Shown: piece by piece, positions 54,803-63,925 of the stretch
Position numbering within the stretch: the first letter of the stretch is position 1
Layout of the letters: each line of letters starts with the position of its first letter
From: an uncultured cyanobacterium
GTDB taxonomy: Bacteria; Cyanobacteriota; Cyanobacteriia; PCC-6307; Cyanobiaceae
Length of the DNA: 64,000 nt
Assembly (NCBI GenBank): GCA_903917565.1
Contig: CAIXBB010000046.1
Location: 46,472-110,471, forward strand
Reading direction: 5' to 3'
Notes under the pieces: generated by a model
Database searches by the model: none
Seen by the model: the letters and a program-made list of their open reading frames with translations, nothing else
Told to the model about the DNA's origin: nothing
Position numbers and translations under genes: made by a program

Positions 54803-55150
54803 TCAACCCGCACCCTGGAGGATCAGGGAGTCATCCCAGGGCAGCACGATCGCATCCAGGCTGACGCCGGCCGATTCGAGCTCGGGGGCCGTCAGGCCGC
54901 GGGCCTCGAGACGGACCGGGCTGGTGAAGGTGAGCACCATCACGGTGGCCAGGCCCACGGCCGCCGAGCAGACCATGCAGCCGGCCAGCATCAGGGAGAA
55001 TTCGCGGCGGTCGGTGGCGGCCTGCATCAGCTGCAGAGCCCAGGCCACAAGGGCGACCACCACCAGCACCACCACCAGTGCGATCGCCGTGAACACGGGC
55101 GTCGGCAGGAGCAGGAAGGCGTTCACCGATGCACCACGGACCACGGACAT
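54803..55150 (-). CDS. Hypothetical two-helix membrane protein
   Basis: 115 residues from ATG 55150, with two clear hydrophobic helices: about 13-42 (LLPTPVFTAIALVVVLVVVALVAW) and 56-76 (AGCMVCSAAVGLATVMVLTF). The C-terminal 40 residues are soluble (TSPVRLEARGLTAPELESAGV). Not recognised. Between hisF and menG on the same strand, with 54 and 63 base gaps. Confidence 0.65.
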   Translation of the reverse strand: MSVVRGASVNAFLLLPTPVFTAIALVVVLVVVALVAWALQLMQAATDRREFSLMLAGCMVCSAAVGLATVMVLTFTSPVRLEARGLTAPELESAGVSLDAIVLPWDDSLILQGAG

Positions 55151-55204
55151 TCTTCAATGTTACGGCGGATGAAGGAGCTGATGTGATCGGGGGCCCCGGC
55201 GATC

Positions 55205-56002
55205 TCAGGCCGATGTCAGCGGCGCCAGCAGGGGTCGAACGGGCAGGCCCCGCCGCAGCAGGTCCAGCTTGATCTCCTCCACCGTGAGCACCCCGTCATG
55301 GAGCAGGGAGGCCAGCAGGGCGGCTGAGGCCCCGGCCACCGCGAGGGCGTCGGCGATGTCATCGATGCTGCCGGCGCCTCCGGAGGCGATCACCGGCACC
55401 TCCACGGCCTCGACCACCGCCCGGGTGAGGGCCAGATCGTATCCCGCCTGGGTGCCGTCACCGTCCATGGAGGTGAGAAGGATCTCGCCGGCGCCGAGCG
55501 CCACCACGTGCCGGGCCCAGGCCACCGCATCCAGGCCAGTGTTCTCCCGCCCGCCCTTGACGAAGACATCCCAGGCCAAGGGGGCGTCCCCATCCGAGGG
55601 TCGACGGCGGGCATCGATGGCCACGACGATGGACTGGCAGCCGAAGCGATCGGCACCGGCCGTCACCAGCTCGGGGGTGCGGACCGCGGAGGAATTGAGG
55701 CTCACCTTGTCGGCGCCGGCCCGCAGCAGCTCGGTGATGCCCGCAACGCTGACGATGCCGCCGCCGACAGTGAAGGGGATCGTCACCGCCTCGGCGGTGC
55801 GTTGGACCATGTCCACCAGGGTGGCGCGGCCCTGGTGACTGGCGGCGATGTCGAGGAAGACGAGCTCATCGGCGCCGGAAACGCTGTAGCGACAGGCCAG
55901 CTCCACCGGGTCGCCGGCATCCCGCAGATCCACGAAGTTGACGCCCTTCACAACCCTGCCCCCGGCCACGTCGAGACAGGGGATGATCCGCTTGGCGACC
56001 AC
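55205..56002 (-). CDS. hisF: Imidazole glycerol phosphate synthase subunit HisF
   Basis: Cyclase subunit of histidine/AICAR synthesis. 265 residues from GTG 56002 ([12 protein letters not shown]). Catalytic aspartates in [13 protein letters not shown] and VVAIDARRR; phosphate loops VGGGIVS and [23 protein letters not shown]. Divergent from petP with a 43-base shared promoter region, so the -35/-10 elements of both must be compact. Confidence 0.96.
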   Translation of the reverse strand: MVAKRIIPCLDVAGGRVVKGVNFVDLRDAGDPVELACRYSVSGADELVFLDIAASHQGRATLVDMVQRTAEAVTIPFTVGGGIVSVAGITELLRAGADKVSLNSSAVRTPELVTAGADRFGCQSIVVAIDARRRPSDGDAPLAWDVFVKGGRENTGLDAVAWARHVVALGAGEILLTSMDGDGTQAGYDLALTRAVVEAVEVPVIASGGAGSIDDIADALAVAGASAALLASLLHDGVLTVEEIKLDLLRRGLPVRPLLAPLTSA

Positions 56003-56045
56003 GGGTTCACTGTTAAGGTTGCCCCACTTTCTAATCGCGCCGGAC

Positions 56046-56258
56046 ATGGCCCAGGCTGGCATCACCATCGGTTCGAAAGTGAGGGTCACCCGCGTGCGCG
56101 ATCGCATTCCGGCCGGTCTGGTGGCGGCCCTCAAGGCCGATGCCACCGGCACGGTGAAGGATTTCCGCCTCACCGACGGCACAGGCATCGGTGTGGTGGT
56201 GGAGCTGAGCGGTGGCACCACCACCTGGTTCTTCGATGATGAGATCACCCCCGCCTGA
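56046..56258 (+). CDS. petP: PetP-like cytochrome b6f subunit (DUF2862)
   Basis: 70 residues from ATG 56046, SH3-like fold. [16 protein letters not shown] and [25 protein letters not shown] match the DUF2862/PetP family, a cyanobacterial and red-algal peripheral subunit that stabilises cytochrome b6f and linear electron flow. The family assignment is good; equivalence to PetP itself is moderate. It is 12 bases before chlG on the same strand. Confidence 0.8.
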   Translation: MAQAGITIGSKVRVTRVRDRIPAGLVAALKADATGTVKDFRLTDGTGIGVVVELSGGTTTWFFDDEITPA

Positions 56259-56270
56259 GACGGCCCCCCC

Positions 56271-57263
56271 ATGAGCCAGAGGCCCGAAACCAGCGCCGGC
56301 TCGCCAGGCGTTTCCGGCGGCGCCAGGCAGTTGCTCGGCATGAAGGGCGCCAGTGGCAGCTCCAACATCTGGAAGATCCGGCTGCAGCTGATGAAGCCGG
56401 TCACCTGGATCCCCCTGATCTGGGGGGTGATCTGCGGGGCGGCAGCGTCGGGAAACTTCCACTGGACCCTGCCGGAGGTGGGGGCCTCGGTGGCCTGCAT
56501 GCTGATGAGCGGCCCCCTGCTGGCGGGCTACACCCAGACGATCAACGACTACTACGACCGCGAGATCGACGCGATCAACGAGCCCTACCGACCGATCCCC
56601 TCGGGGGCCATTCCCCTGGGCCAGGTGCGGCTGCAGATCGTGGTGCTGCTGCTGGCGGGGCTGGCGGTGGCCTGGGGTCTGGATCTCTGGGCCGGCCATC
56701 GCACGCCGGTGCTGCTGCTGCTGGCGCTGGGGGGGTCCTTTGTGAGCTACATCTATTCAGCTCCACCGCTGAAGCTCAAGCAGAACGGCTGGCTGGGCAA
56801 CTATGCCCTGGGTGCCAGCTACATTGCCCTGCCCTGGTGGGCCGGCCAGGCCCTGTTCGGCCAGCTCACCTGGACCACGGCCCTCCTCACCCTGGCCTAC
56901 AGCCTGGCGGGGCTGGGCATCGCCGTTGTCAACGACTTCAAGAGCGTCGAAGGCGACAGGGCCCTGGGTCTGCAATCCCTGCCGGTGGTGTTCGGCATCG
57001 AACGGGCCAGCTGGATCAGCGCCGGCATGATCGACCTCTTCCAGCTGGCGATGGTGGCGGTGCTGATCGCCATCGGCCAGAACTTCGCCGCCGTGCTGCT
57101 GGTGCTGCTGATCGTCCCCCAGATCACCTTCCAGGACATCTGGCTGCTGCGCGATCCCGTCGCCTTTGACGTCAAATACCAGGCCAGTGCCCAGCCGTTC
57201 CTTGTGCTGGGCATGCTCGTGACCGCCCTGGCGATCGGCCACAGCGACCTGACCCTGCCATGA
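56271..57263 (+). CDS. chlG: Chlorophyll synthase
   Basis: Thylakoid membrane prenyltransferase attaching phytyl/geranylgeranyl to chlorophyllide. 330 residues, about nine helices. [22 protein letters not shown] is the diphosphate-binding NDxxDxxxD-type motif of UbiA enzymes with the chlorophyll-synthase-specific tail; [20 protein letters not shown] is the second. Direct evidence for an oxygenic phototroph. The stop overlaps the start of the PBP gene (ATGA). Confidence 0.97.
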   Translation: MSQRPETSAGSPGVSGGARQLLGMKGASGSSNIWKIRLQLMKPVTWIPLIWGVICGAAASGNFHWTLPEVGASVACMLMSGPLLAGYTQTINDYYDREIDAINEPYRPIPSGAIPLGQVRLQIVVLLLAGLAVAWGLDLWAGHRTPVLLLLALGGSFVSYIYSAPPLKLKQNGWLGNYALGASYIALPWWAGQALFGQLTWTTALLTLAYSLAGLGIAVVNDFKSVEGDRALGLQSLPVVFGIERASWISAGMIDLFQLAMVAVLIAIGQNFAAVLLVLLIVPQITFQDIWLLRDPVAFDVKYQASAQPFLVLGMLVTALAIGHSDLTLP

Positions 57264-59452
57264 CCAGGGTGGGCCAGTCCACGGCCACCACCGGCCCCCG
57301 GCAACCGGGCGAAGCACCACCCAGACGCCCCTCGCGACGCTCCAACTGGCGCCTGCTCAGGCCAGCCCTGGCGGCCGCCGCCGCAGGTGGCTTGGTGGCA
57401 CTGGGCCAGACGATCGTGGTGAGAAGCCTCGACGGACTGCTTCCCGATGCCGGCCGCATCAACAGCTTCAACCGGCCGGGGACGATCACGATCCTCTCCT
57501 CCGACGGCCAGGTGGTGCTCAAGAAGGGTCCGGCCACCCGGGAGAAGCTGCCCGCCGGCAAGATGCCGCTGCTGATCCAGCGCGCCTTCGTGGCCGCCGA
57601 GGACCGCCGCTTCTACCAGCACGACGGCATCGATCTGCTCGGCATCAGCCGGGCCATGCTGCGCAACCTGCAGCAGGGGACCGTGGAGGAGGGCGCCAGC
57701 ACGATCACCCAGCAGCTGGCCCGCACGGTGTTCCTGAGCCAGGACCGCACGATCATGCGCAAGCTCAAGGAGGCGGCCCTGGCCGGGAAGATCGAGCGCC
57801 AGCTCAGCAAGGAGCAGATTCTCGAGCAGTACCTCAATTACGTGTACCTCGGCTCCAGCGCCTACGGGGTTTCCGATGCCGCCTGGATCTACTTCTCCAA
57901 ACGTCCCGACCAGCTCACCCTGCCGGAAGCCGCCCTGATCGCCGGCCTGCCGCCGGCCCCGTCGGTCTATTCACCCCTGGTGAATCCGGAGGTGGCCCTG
58001 CGGCGGCGCTCGATCGTGCTGGGGCGCATGCGGGAGGCGGGCTTCATCGACGATGCCCAGCTGGAGCGGGCCGAGGCCGCCCCTCTGGCGCTGAAGCCGG
58101 CCGAGCCGAAGTTCTTCCACACCCAGGCCCCCTGGTACACCAGCTGGCTTGAGCAGGAACTGCCCAAGGTGCTCAGCAAGGAGCAACTGGAAGTGGGGGG
58201 CCTCACCATCCGCAGCGGCCTGAATGCGGCCTGGCAGGCCCAGGCCCAGAAAACCATCGATACCTATGCCACCGGCAGCATGGAGGGGGCCCTGGTCGCC
58301 ATGGAGCCGGGCACCGGTCTGGTGCGGGCGATGGTGGGTGGCAAGGACTGGGAAAAAACCCAGTTCAACCGAGCCTCCCAGGCTCTGCGTTCGCCGGGGT
58401 CCACCTTCAAGCTGTTCGTTTACCTCACGGCCCTCAAGGAGGGCATGAAGCCGGAGGACATCATGGTGGATTCCCCCCGCTGCTTCCACGGCTACTGCCC
58501 CAGGAACTTCGGCGACCGCTACTTGGGCGCCGTGCCGCTCTACGTGGCGATGCAGAACTCCCTGAACGTGGTGGCCGTGGCACTGCTGCAGAAGCTGGGC
58601 TTCGACAAGGTGATCGCCACCGCCAAGAGCCTCGGCATCCACCGGGAGCTGGGCCGCTTCTATCCGATGGCGATCGGCGCCTACGAGCAGACGGTGCTCG
58701 ACATGACGGCGGCCTACGCGGCGATGATCAACCGGGGCGTCTACATCCAGCCGCAACCCTTCGAGGAGATCTACGGGCCTGACGGGAAACTGCTCTGGTC
58801 GCGCCGGGCCAATGGCCCCCGCGGCAGCCGGGCGGTGAGCAGCGACATCGCCGACGCGATGGTGTGGATGCTGCAGCAGGTGGTGCAGGGCGGCACTGGC
58901 GGTGGCGCCGCCCTGGCCGACCGGCCGGTGGCCGGCAAGACGGGCACCTCCGAAGGGGGTCGGGATCTCTGGTTCATCGGTTCGATCCCCCAGCTCACCA
59001 CCGGCGTCTGGCTGGGGTACGACAACAACCGGGAGACGGGCACCACCAGCGTCCTGGCCACCTACGCCTGGCGGACGTTCATGGAGCCGATCACCAAGGG
59101 CATGCCGGTGCAGAAATTCCCGCCCAAGCCCGTCCTCACCGGCACGTTCAAGCCCGTGCCCACCGCGAAGAATGCCCAGCGGGATGCCTACCCGTCTTCA
59201 GGGGGGTATCGCGACAGCCAGCGCTGGGAAGGACCGGCGCGGGAGCCCAGCCGCACCTACGCGCCCGCGTGGGAGCCTTCCACCGAGCGGCCCCCGGCTG
59301 AGAGGGAACCGACGCAGGCGGCTCCGCCGAGCAATCCCGTCGCCGCTCCCCGCTCCCGCGATGCGGGGGTGCCCCCAACGGCCCCCCCCGCCGAGGCGCC
59401 CGCCCCCGTGGCACCACCGCCACCGGTCGCCGCCCCGCCACAACCCCCCTGA
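57260..59452 (+). CDS. Class A penicillin-binding protein (PBP1-type)
   Basis: Bifunctional peptidoglycan glycosyltransferase/transpeptidase, 730 residues. N-terminal anchor (LAAAAAGGLVALGQTIVV). GT51 domain: AFVAAEDRRFYQHDGIDLLG with the catalytic glutamate, EGASTITQQLARTVFL, RKLKEAALAGKIE. Transpeptidase: SPGSTFKL (SxxK), QNSLNVV (SxN), AGKTGTSEG (KTG). The last ~90 residues are Pro/Ala/Ser-rich and probably disordered. Overlap with chlG suggests co-expression. Confidence 0.95.
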   Translation: MTRVGQSTATTGPRQPGEAPPRRPSRRSNWRLLRPALAAAAAGGLVALGQTIVVRSLDGLLPDAGRINSFNRPGTITILSSDGQVVLKKGPATREKLPAGKMPLLIQRAFVAAEDRRFYQHDGIDLLGISRAMLRNLQQGTVEEGASTITQQLARTVFLSQDRTIMRKLKEAALAGKIERQLSKEQILEQYLNYVYLGSSAYGVSDAAWIYFSKRPDQLTLPEAALIAGLPPAPSVYSPLVNPEVALRRRSIVLGRMREAGFIDDAQLERAEAAPLALKPAEPKFFHTQAPWYTSWLEQELPKVLSKEQLEVGGLTIRSGLNAAWQAQAQKTIDTYATGSMEGALVAMEPGTGLVRAMVGGKDWEKTQFNRASQALRSPGSTFKLFVYLTALKEGMKPEDIMVDSPRCFHGYCPRNFGDRYLGAVPLYVAMQNSLNVVAVALLQKLGFDKVIATAKSLGIHRELGRFYPMAIGAYEQTVLDMTAAYAAMINRGVYIQPQPFEEIYGPDGKLLWSRRANGPRGSRAVSSDIADAMVWMLQQVVQGGTGGGAALADRPVAGKTGTSEGGRDLWFIGSIPQLTTGVWLGYDNNRETGTTSVLATYAWRTFMEPITKGMPVQKFPPKPVLTGTFKPVPTAKNAQRDAYPSSGGYRDSQRWEGPAREPSRTYAPAWEPSTERPPAEREPTQAAPPSNPVAAPRSRDAGVPPTAPPAEAPAPVAPPPPVAAPPQPP

Positions 59453-59460
59453 ATGGCGCC

Positions 59461-60873
59461 CTAGCCCGGCGCCTGCAGCACCGCCGCATAGAAGCCATCC
59501 CCGCCGCCATGCTCCCCCCCGGGGGGTTCCGGCCACCACTGACGTTCCTGCAGCAGGGTCCAGGCCGGATGGGCCTCCAGCAGCGCGGCGATCAGGGCAC
59601 CGTTCTCCCGTGGTTCGACGGTGCAGGTGGCATAGACCAACCGGCCACCGGGGGCCAGCAGGGGCAGCAGCCCCTCCAGCAGCTGGCGCTGCAGGATCAC
59701 CAGGCCGTCGATGGCGTCCGGGGTGATCCGCCATCGGGCGTCCGGGTGCCGGGCCAGGGTGCCCAGGCCGGAGCAGGGGGCATCCAGGAGGAGGCGATCG
59801 AAGTGGGCCCGCCAGTGGGGCTTGGCCGCCGCCAGGGCGGTGGCGTCCAGGGCCACCGAGCGGATCGTCGTGAGTCCGAGCCGCTCAGCGTTGCGATCCA
59901 GCCGCCGCAGCCGGGCTTCGGAGCGGTCGAGCGCCCACACCTCGCCCCGGTCGCCGATCAGCTCAGCCAGGTGGGTGCTCTTGCCGCCCGGGGCGGCGCA
60001 GGCATCGAGGATCCGCTGGCCGGGCTGGGGGTCGAGCAGGGGGGCAATGGCCTGGGCACCGCGGTCCTGCACGCACCAGAGCCCCTCCGCGTAGCCGGGA
60101 AGGTCGCGGGGATCCCCCACCCGCTCCAGCAGGGTGAGGCCATGGGGCAGCTCGCTCAGGGCGCAGGCGGCCACGCCGGCGGCGGCGAAGCGCGCCACCA
60201 GGTCGTCCCGGGTGGTGCGCAGGGGGTTGGCACGCAGATCGAGGGCCGGCACCGCATTGCAGGCCATGGCGAAGGCCTCGGCCCGCTGCGGCGGCAGCCA
60301 GCCCAGCAGCTCGGCGGTGAGCCAGGGGGGCAGGGAGCGGCGCAGGGCCAGGGCGGCGGCGGGATCGGCCGGCAAGGCCAGCCCGTCCCAGGGTGAATGG
60401 CAGTGTGGAGTGCCGGCCTGGGGCTCCCGCCGCCGCAGCAGGGAGCGCAGCAGGCCGTTCACCACCGGCGCCAGGCGACCCAGGCCGGCCCGCTTGGCCA
60501 GGGCGACGGTGGTGCTGACCGCCGCCGCGACCGGCACCCGATCGCTGAACAGGAGCTGGTAGAGCCCCACATGCAGCAGCCAGCGCAGGGCCGGTGGCTG
60601 GCGCAGGGCGGACACCTTGCCGAGGGCATCGATCCAACCGTCCAGCAGCAACCTCTGGCGAATGGCCCCGTAGGCAATCTCGGTGGCCAGGGCGCGGTCG
60701 GCCGGGGACAGCCCACCACCGGCGCGGGCCAGGGAGGCCAGCTCGCGCTCCAGGGCCGCGTCGGCGTAGGCGCCGGCCGCAACCGCCTGCAGCACCTGCC
60801 AGGCCAGCTGCCGGGAGGCCAGGCCGGGAACGACGTCGCTGGCGTGAATCGGCGGACTCCCTGGAAGGTTCAC
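59461..60873 (-). CDS. rsmB: 16S rRNA (cytosine-967-C5)-methyltransferase RsmB
   Basis: 470 residues from GTG 60873, behind AAAGGAG. An N-terminal NusB-like RNA-binding domain (ASRQLAWQVLQAVAAGAYADAAL) is followed by the Rossmann methyltransferase: LDACAAPGGKSTHLAEL (SAM), LLDAPCSGLGTLARHP (catalytic region) and VYATCTVEPRENG (nucleophilic cysteine). Start overlaps the stop of the upstream alkyltransferase-like gene (GTGA). Confidence 0.94.
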   Translation of the reverse strand: MNLPGSPPIHASDVVPGLASRQLAWQVLQAVAAGAYADAALERELASLARAGGGLSPADRALATEIAYGAIRQRLLLDGWIDALGKVSALRQPPALRWLLHVGLYQLLFSDRVPVAAAVSTTVALAKRAGLGRLAPVVNGLLRSLLRRREPQAGTPHCHSPWDGLALPADPAAALALRRSLPPWLTAELLGWLPPQRAEAFAMACNAVPALDLRANPLRTTRDDLVARFAAAGVAACALSELPHGLTLLERVGDPRDLPGYAEGLWCVQDRGAQAIAPLLDPQPGQRILDACAAPGGKSTHLAELIGDRGEVWALDRSEARLRRLDRNAERLGLTTIRSVALDATALAAAKPHWRAHFDRLLLDAPCSGLGTLARHPDARWRITPDAIDGLVILQRQLLEGLLPLLAPGGRLVYATCTVEPRENGALIAALLEAHPAWTLLQERQWWPEPPGGEHGGGDGFYAAVLQAPG

Positions 60874-61250
60874 TCCTTTGTACAGGAGGGCTCGGCCGCC
60901 ATCACCAGCTCCAGGGGAGGCCGCCAGCGGTGCCGGGCCAGGGGCAGCCGCCCGTCGGGGGCCACGGCGATCCCCTCGGCCAGCAGCAGCTGCCGCTGCA
61001 TCCAGTCGCTGCCCTCGCGGCCGGGGCTCATGGCGATGCGCCCCTGGGCATTCACCACCCGCTGCCAGGGCACTTCCGAGGGCAGGGGCAGGCGCCGCAG
61101 GGCCCAGCCCACCTGGCGGGCGCAGCCGAAGGCACCGATCAGCTCGGCCACCTGGCCGTAGGTGGCCAGCTGCCCTTCGGGGATGCGGCACACCATCGCG
61201 TAGACGCGACGGTCGAAGGGACGGCAGGTCTCGGCGGCGAACCTGGCCAA
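60870..61250 (-). CDS. Alkyltransferase-like (ATL) DNA-binding protein
   Basis: 126 residues related to O6-alkylguanine-DNA alkyltransferases. IPEGQLATYGQVAELIG and ARQVGWALRRLP are the helix-turn-helix regions. The active-site box PCHR is PWQRVVNAQGR here, with tryptophan in place of the alkyl-acceptor cysteine, as in ATL proteins that bind alkylated guanine and hand it to nucleotide excision repair. It probably cannot transfer alkyl groups. Coupled to rsmB by GTGA and divergent from trmH. Confidence 0.9.
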   Translation of the reverse strand: MARFAAETCRPFDRRVYAMVCRIPEGQLATYGQVAELIGAFGCARQVGWALRRLPLPSEVPWQRVVNAQGRIAMSPGREGSDWMQRQLLLAEGIAVAPDGRLPLARHRWRPPLELVMAAEPSCTKE

Positions 61251-61300
61251 GGCATCAACAGGGGAGGGGGCAACGCCGATGATGGCGTTTTCCCAGGCCG

Positions 61301-61990
61301 ATGCCGCTGCTGCCCCGCCGCTTCGAGCGCCTGCGCGCGGTGCTCGATCGCCGCATGGGGGATCTGACCGTGCTGCTGGAACATGTCGACAAACCCCACA
61401 ACCTCTCGGCGATCCTGCGCAGCTGTGATGCGGTGGGGGTGCTCGAAGCCCACGCCGTGAGCCTCAAAGGACGCGTGCCGACCTTCAACAGCACGGCCCT
61501 GGGCAGCCAGAAATGGGTGGCGTTGCACCGGCACGAGCGCACCACCGACGCCATCGCGATGCTCAAGGCCAATGGCTTCCGGATCTACGGCACCCACCTG
61601 GGGGCGCAGGCGGTGGACTACCGCCGTTGTGATTTCACCGGGCCCACGGCCTTCGTGCTGGGAGCGGAGAAGTGGGGGCTCAGCGAGGCCACCGCCGCCG
61701 CGATCGACCAGGCGATCGTGATTCCGATGGCGGGCATGGTGCAGTCGCTCAATGTGTCGGTCGCCAACGCGATCCTGATGTTCGAGGCCCTGCGGCAACG
61801 GCAGGAAAAGGGTTGCCTGCCCAGCCACGGCGAGGGGCTTTCAGCGGAGCGCTACGGCCTGCTGCTGTTTGAGTGGGCCTACCCGGAGGTGGCCGCCTGG
61901 TGCCGCCGTGAGGGGCGCCCCTACCCGGCCCTCAGCCCCGAAGGCGCCATCCTCGAGGAGCTTCCCCGGGGCGTGCGTCTGCACTGTTGA
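61301..61990 (+). CDS. trmH: tRNA (guanosine-18-2'-O)-methyltransferase TrmH
   Basis: SPOUT methyltransferase. 229 residues. DKPHNLSAILRSCDAVGV (motif 1), LGAEKWGLSEATAAAID (motif 2) and PMAGMVQSLNVSVANAILMFEALRQR (motif 3, knot) match TrmH. The C-terminal region beyond the knot, ending EELPRGVRLHC, is the family's RNA-binding extension. ATG 61301 is in a 50-base divergent gap with the ATL gene. Confidence 0.94.
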   Translation: MPLLPRRFERLRAVLDRRMGDLTVLLEHVDKPHNLSAILRSCDAVGVLEAHAVSLKGRVPTFNSTALGSQKWVALHRHERTTDAIAMLKANGFRIYGTHLGAQAVDYRRCDFTGPTAFVLGAEKWGLSEATAAAIDQAIVIPMAGMVQSLNVSVANAILMFEALRQRQEKGCLPSHGEGLSAERYGLLLFEWAYPEVAAWCRREGRPYPALSPEGAILEELPRGVRLHC

Positions 61991-62061
61991 GGATGATCCG
62001 CAGGGCAGGCCAAGGGCTCAGGAGCCCTGGCCCACAGAACGGAACCACGCCCGCAGAAAGC

Positions 62062-63894
62062 TCAGGGAGAGTTCTGAAGATGGCGCGCTGCATTGAGATC
62101 GTCGATGTAATAGGCGATCGCAAGCCTGAGCAGCTCGGTGCGTCGCTCAGCGCCCAGAGGAAGTGGACTACGGGAGGCTTCAGGGATTTTCTCAATATGA
62201 ACGAAGAACTCGTCACTGCCTCTATCCACCACATCCCGAACTCGCAGAAGAGGCAGAAATCCACAGGCCTGCAGATCCTCCATGATCAACAGGAAACTGT
62301 AGGGATTAAAGACAAAGCTCTGAACCCCACCTGAATGTCCAAACTCATGGGTGAATTGCAGGGCGTCGAAGGAAGATATGTCGATCGTTCCTCCACAGGC
62401 GTCGACCACCACCTGCTCAAAACCATAGCTGCGATATCCAATTGTTTGGCCTCCAGAATGGGTTGCAGCGGAGGCTGACTGGTCGAAGATGGCGCCAAGC
62501 GTCGGCTTCACGCGGCCCGATGCGTGGGCATCGATGAGCTGTCCCGTGGTGGAGAGCGGGCGAAAGCAATCAAAACAGCGGGTGCCTATCGGGATGGCCA
62601 TGGTAAGGAAGGCCCCATCCGCAAGCAGCGTTGCAGCATCATCGAGAAACGCAATCGGATCTGGAAGACGCTCGTAATTGTGCGAAGAAATTATATAGGC
62701 AAGACAGCCCTCTGCACGCTCCACACGAGCATCCTGGCTTTGGGTGTAAGCAGCCAAGCTGGCTACGAGGTCTGAGGTGAGTAACACATCCACTTCCTCC
62801 ACTCTGTCCTGGAGGCTGATCACATCCTGGTCATCCGCATAGGCCTGCAGCAACTGATCACGTGGCAAGATATCGACCGTCAAGCAGTTGAATCCCTCGC
62901 CCTTGGGGCAAGTCGGCCTGTGGAACGGACCAATCTCCATGCCCAGAGCCGTCTTGGAGACATGCTTACGCAGTTCATCCAGTCGTGTCGACAGATCGCG
63001 CGGAGATGGGAGCAGCTCAGGACAAGGCGATGCCCCGCAGACCCCAACGGCAGCCGGAAGGGAACGGGAAAGGAACACACGGTGGAAATCTTCAGCAAGC
63101 ATCACCTGCGCGGGGAGGGCCAGTGCAGCAAGAATTGTCTGAACGCCAAGGGCGCCACCCAATCGAGTCGGCAAAGCAAACAGCAGAATCTTCTTCACAA
63201 ACGGGAATCCCTCGCTATGCAGGGCACGCCATAGGAACAACGATGGATTGATCTGTTTGAAGGAGTACTCACCACAACAAGCCAGATCCTCAAGAACAGA
63301 CGGACTCAGCAACAACCGCGCGATCAGGGGATACAAGGGGAGCAGGGCCACACCTGAGGATGACATGGTCAAAGAGAGCCCAACTTCACCAGCGGTAATC
63401 AACTGATTCTTGGCGATATCCACATCCAGAGACTGCCAGAAGCTCTGCCAGGCGGGCTCCAGAAGCAGCAACTGATTGGCACACAAACAATAGGACTGCA
63501 AGTGGTAACCCTTTTCATAACTATCCGTCAAACCGGAAAGGGCCGCAGCCTGGCGATCGGCCACCAGCGCGATGACCTCCTCCAGGCTCTGCAAGGCGGA
63601 AGAATCGGGTCCGAGGGGAAGCACGCTGTCATTGATGAACAGAACATGCCGGAACGGCAGGCCCTCTGAGGCCAGCTGAGTGGCGATCAGTGCCGTATCC
63701 CGATAGGCCCCGATGCAGCGACCTTGATTCGATCTTCTCAGGCAGTAGATCTCATGATCGGCGAGAAAGCCCAGCGCCTCGTCGTCGAATCCGGAGCAGG
63801 TTGTGATAAAGACAGTATGGCCTTGACCCAGCAACCCAATCAACAGAACGCGCCAGACCACCCCCGGGTTCAGGAAAGATGTCACCCCTCTCAT
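62062..63894 (-). CDS. RgpF-like glycan protein fused to a methyltransferase-type domain
   Basis: 610 residues. Residues 1-240 match the rhamnan-synthesis protein F family: FINDS (86-90), SGLTDSYEKGYHLQSYCL (from 120), ITAGEVGLS, NPSLFLWRAL (216-225), GFPFVKKILL. Residues about 317-560 look like a Rossmann methyltransferase/sugar-linked module (GMEIGPFHRPTCPKGEGFN, LAYIISSHNYERLPDPIAFLDD, ADGAFLTMAIP). The expected N-terminal ~10-40 residues of RgpF are missing or altered, and the ATG lies 32 bases from a divergent transposase start, so truncation by the element is possible. Base composition is clearly less GC-rich than the rest. A polysaccharide role is inferred. Confidence 0.75.
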   Translation of the reverse strand: MRGVTSFLNPGVVWRVLLIGLLGQGHTVFITTCSGFDDEALGFLADHEIYCLRRSNQGRCIGAYRDTALIATQLASEGLPFRHVLFINDSVLPLGPDSSALQSLEEVIALVADRQAAALSGLTDSYEKGYHLQSYCLCANQLLLLEPAWQSFWQSLDVDIAKNQLITAGEVGLSLTMSSSGVALLPLYPLIARLLLSPSVLEDLACCGEYSFKQINPSLFLWRALHSEGFPFVKKILLFALPTRLGGALGVQTILAALALPAQVMLAEDFHRVFLSRSLPAAVGVCGASPCPELLPSPRDLSTRLDELRKHVSKTALGMEIGPFHRPTCPKGEGFNCLTVDILPRDQLLQAYADDQDVISLQDRVEEVDVLLTSDLVASLAAYTQSQDARVERAEGCLAYIISSHNYERLPDPIAFLDDAATLLADGAFLTMAIPIGTRCFDCFRPLSTTGQLIDAHASGRVKPTLGAIFDQSASAATHSGGQTIGYRSYGFEQVVVDACGGTIDISSFDALQFTHEFGHSGGVQSFVFNPYSFLLIMEDLQACGFLPLLRVRDVVDRGSDEFFVHIEKIPEASRSPLPLGAERRTELLRLAIAYYIDDLNAARHLQNSP

Positions 63895-63925
63895 TCGTAC
63901 ACCCGGGGGCTTGAGGACATGACCA

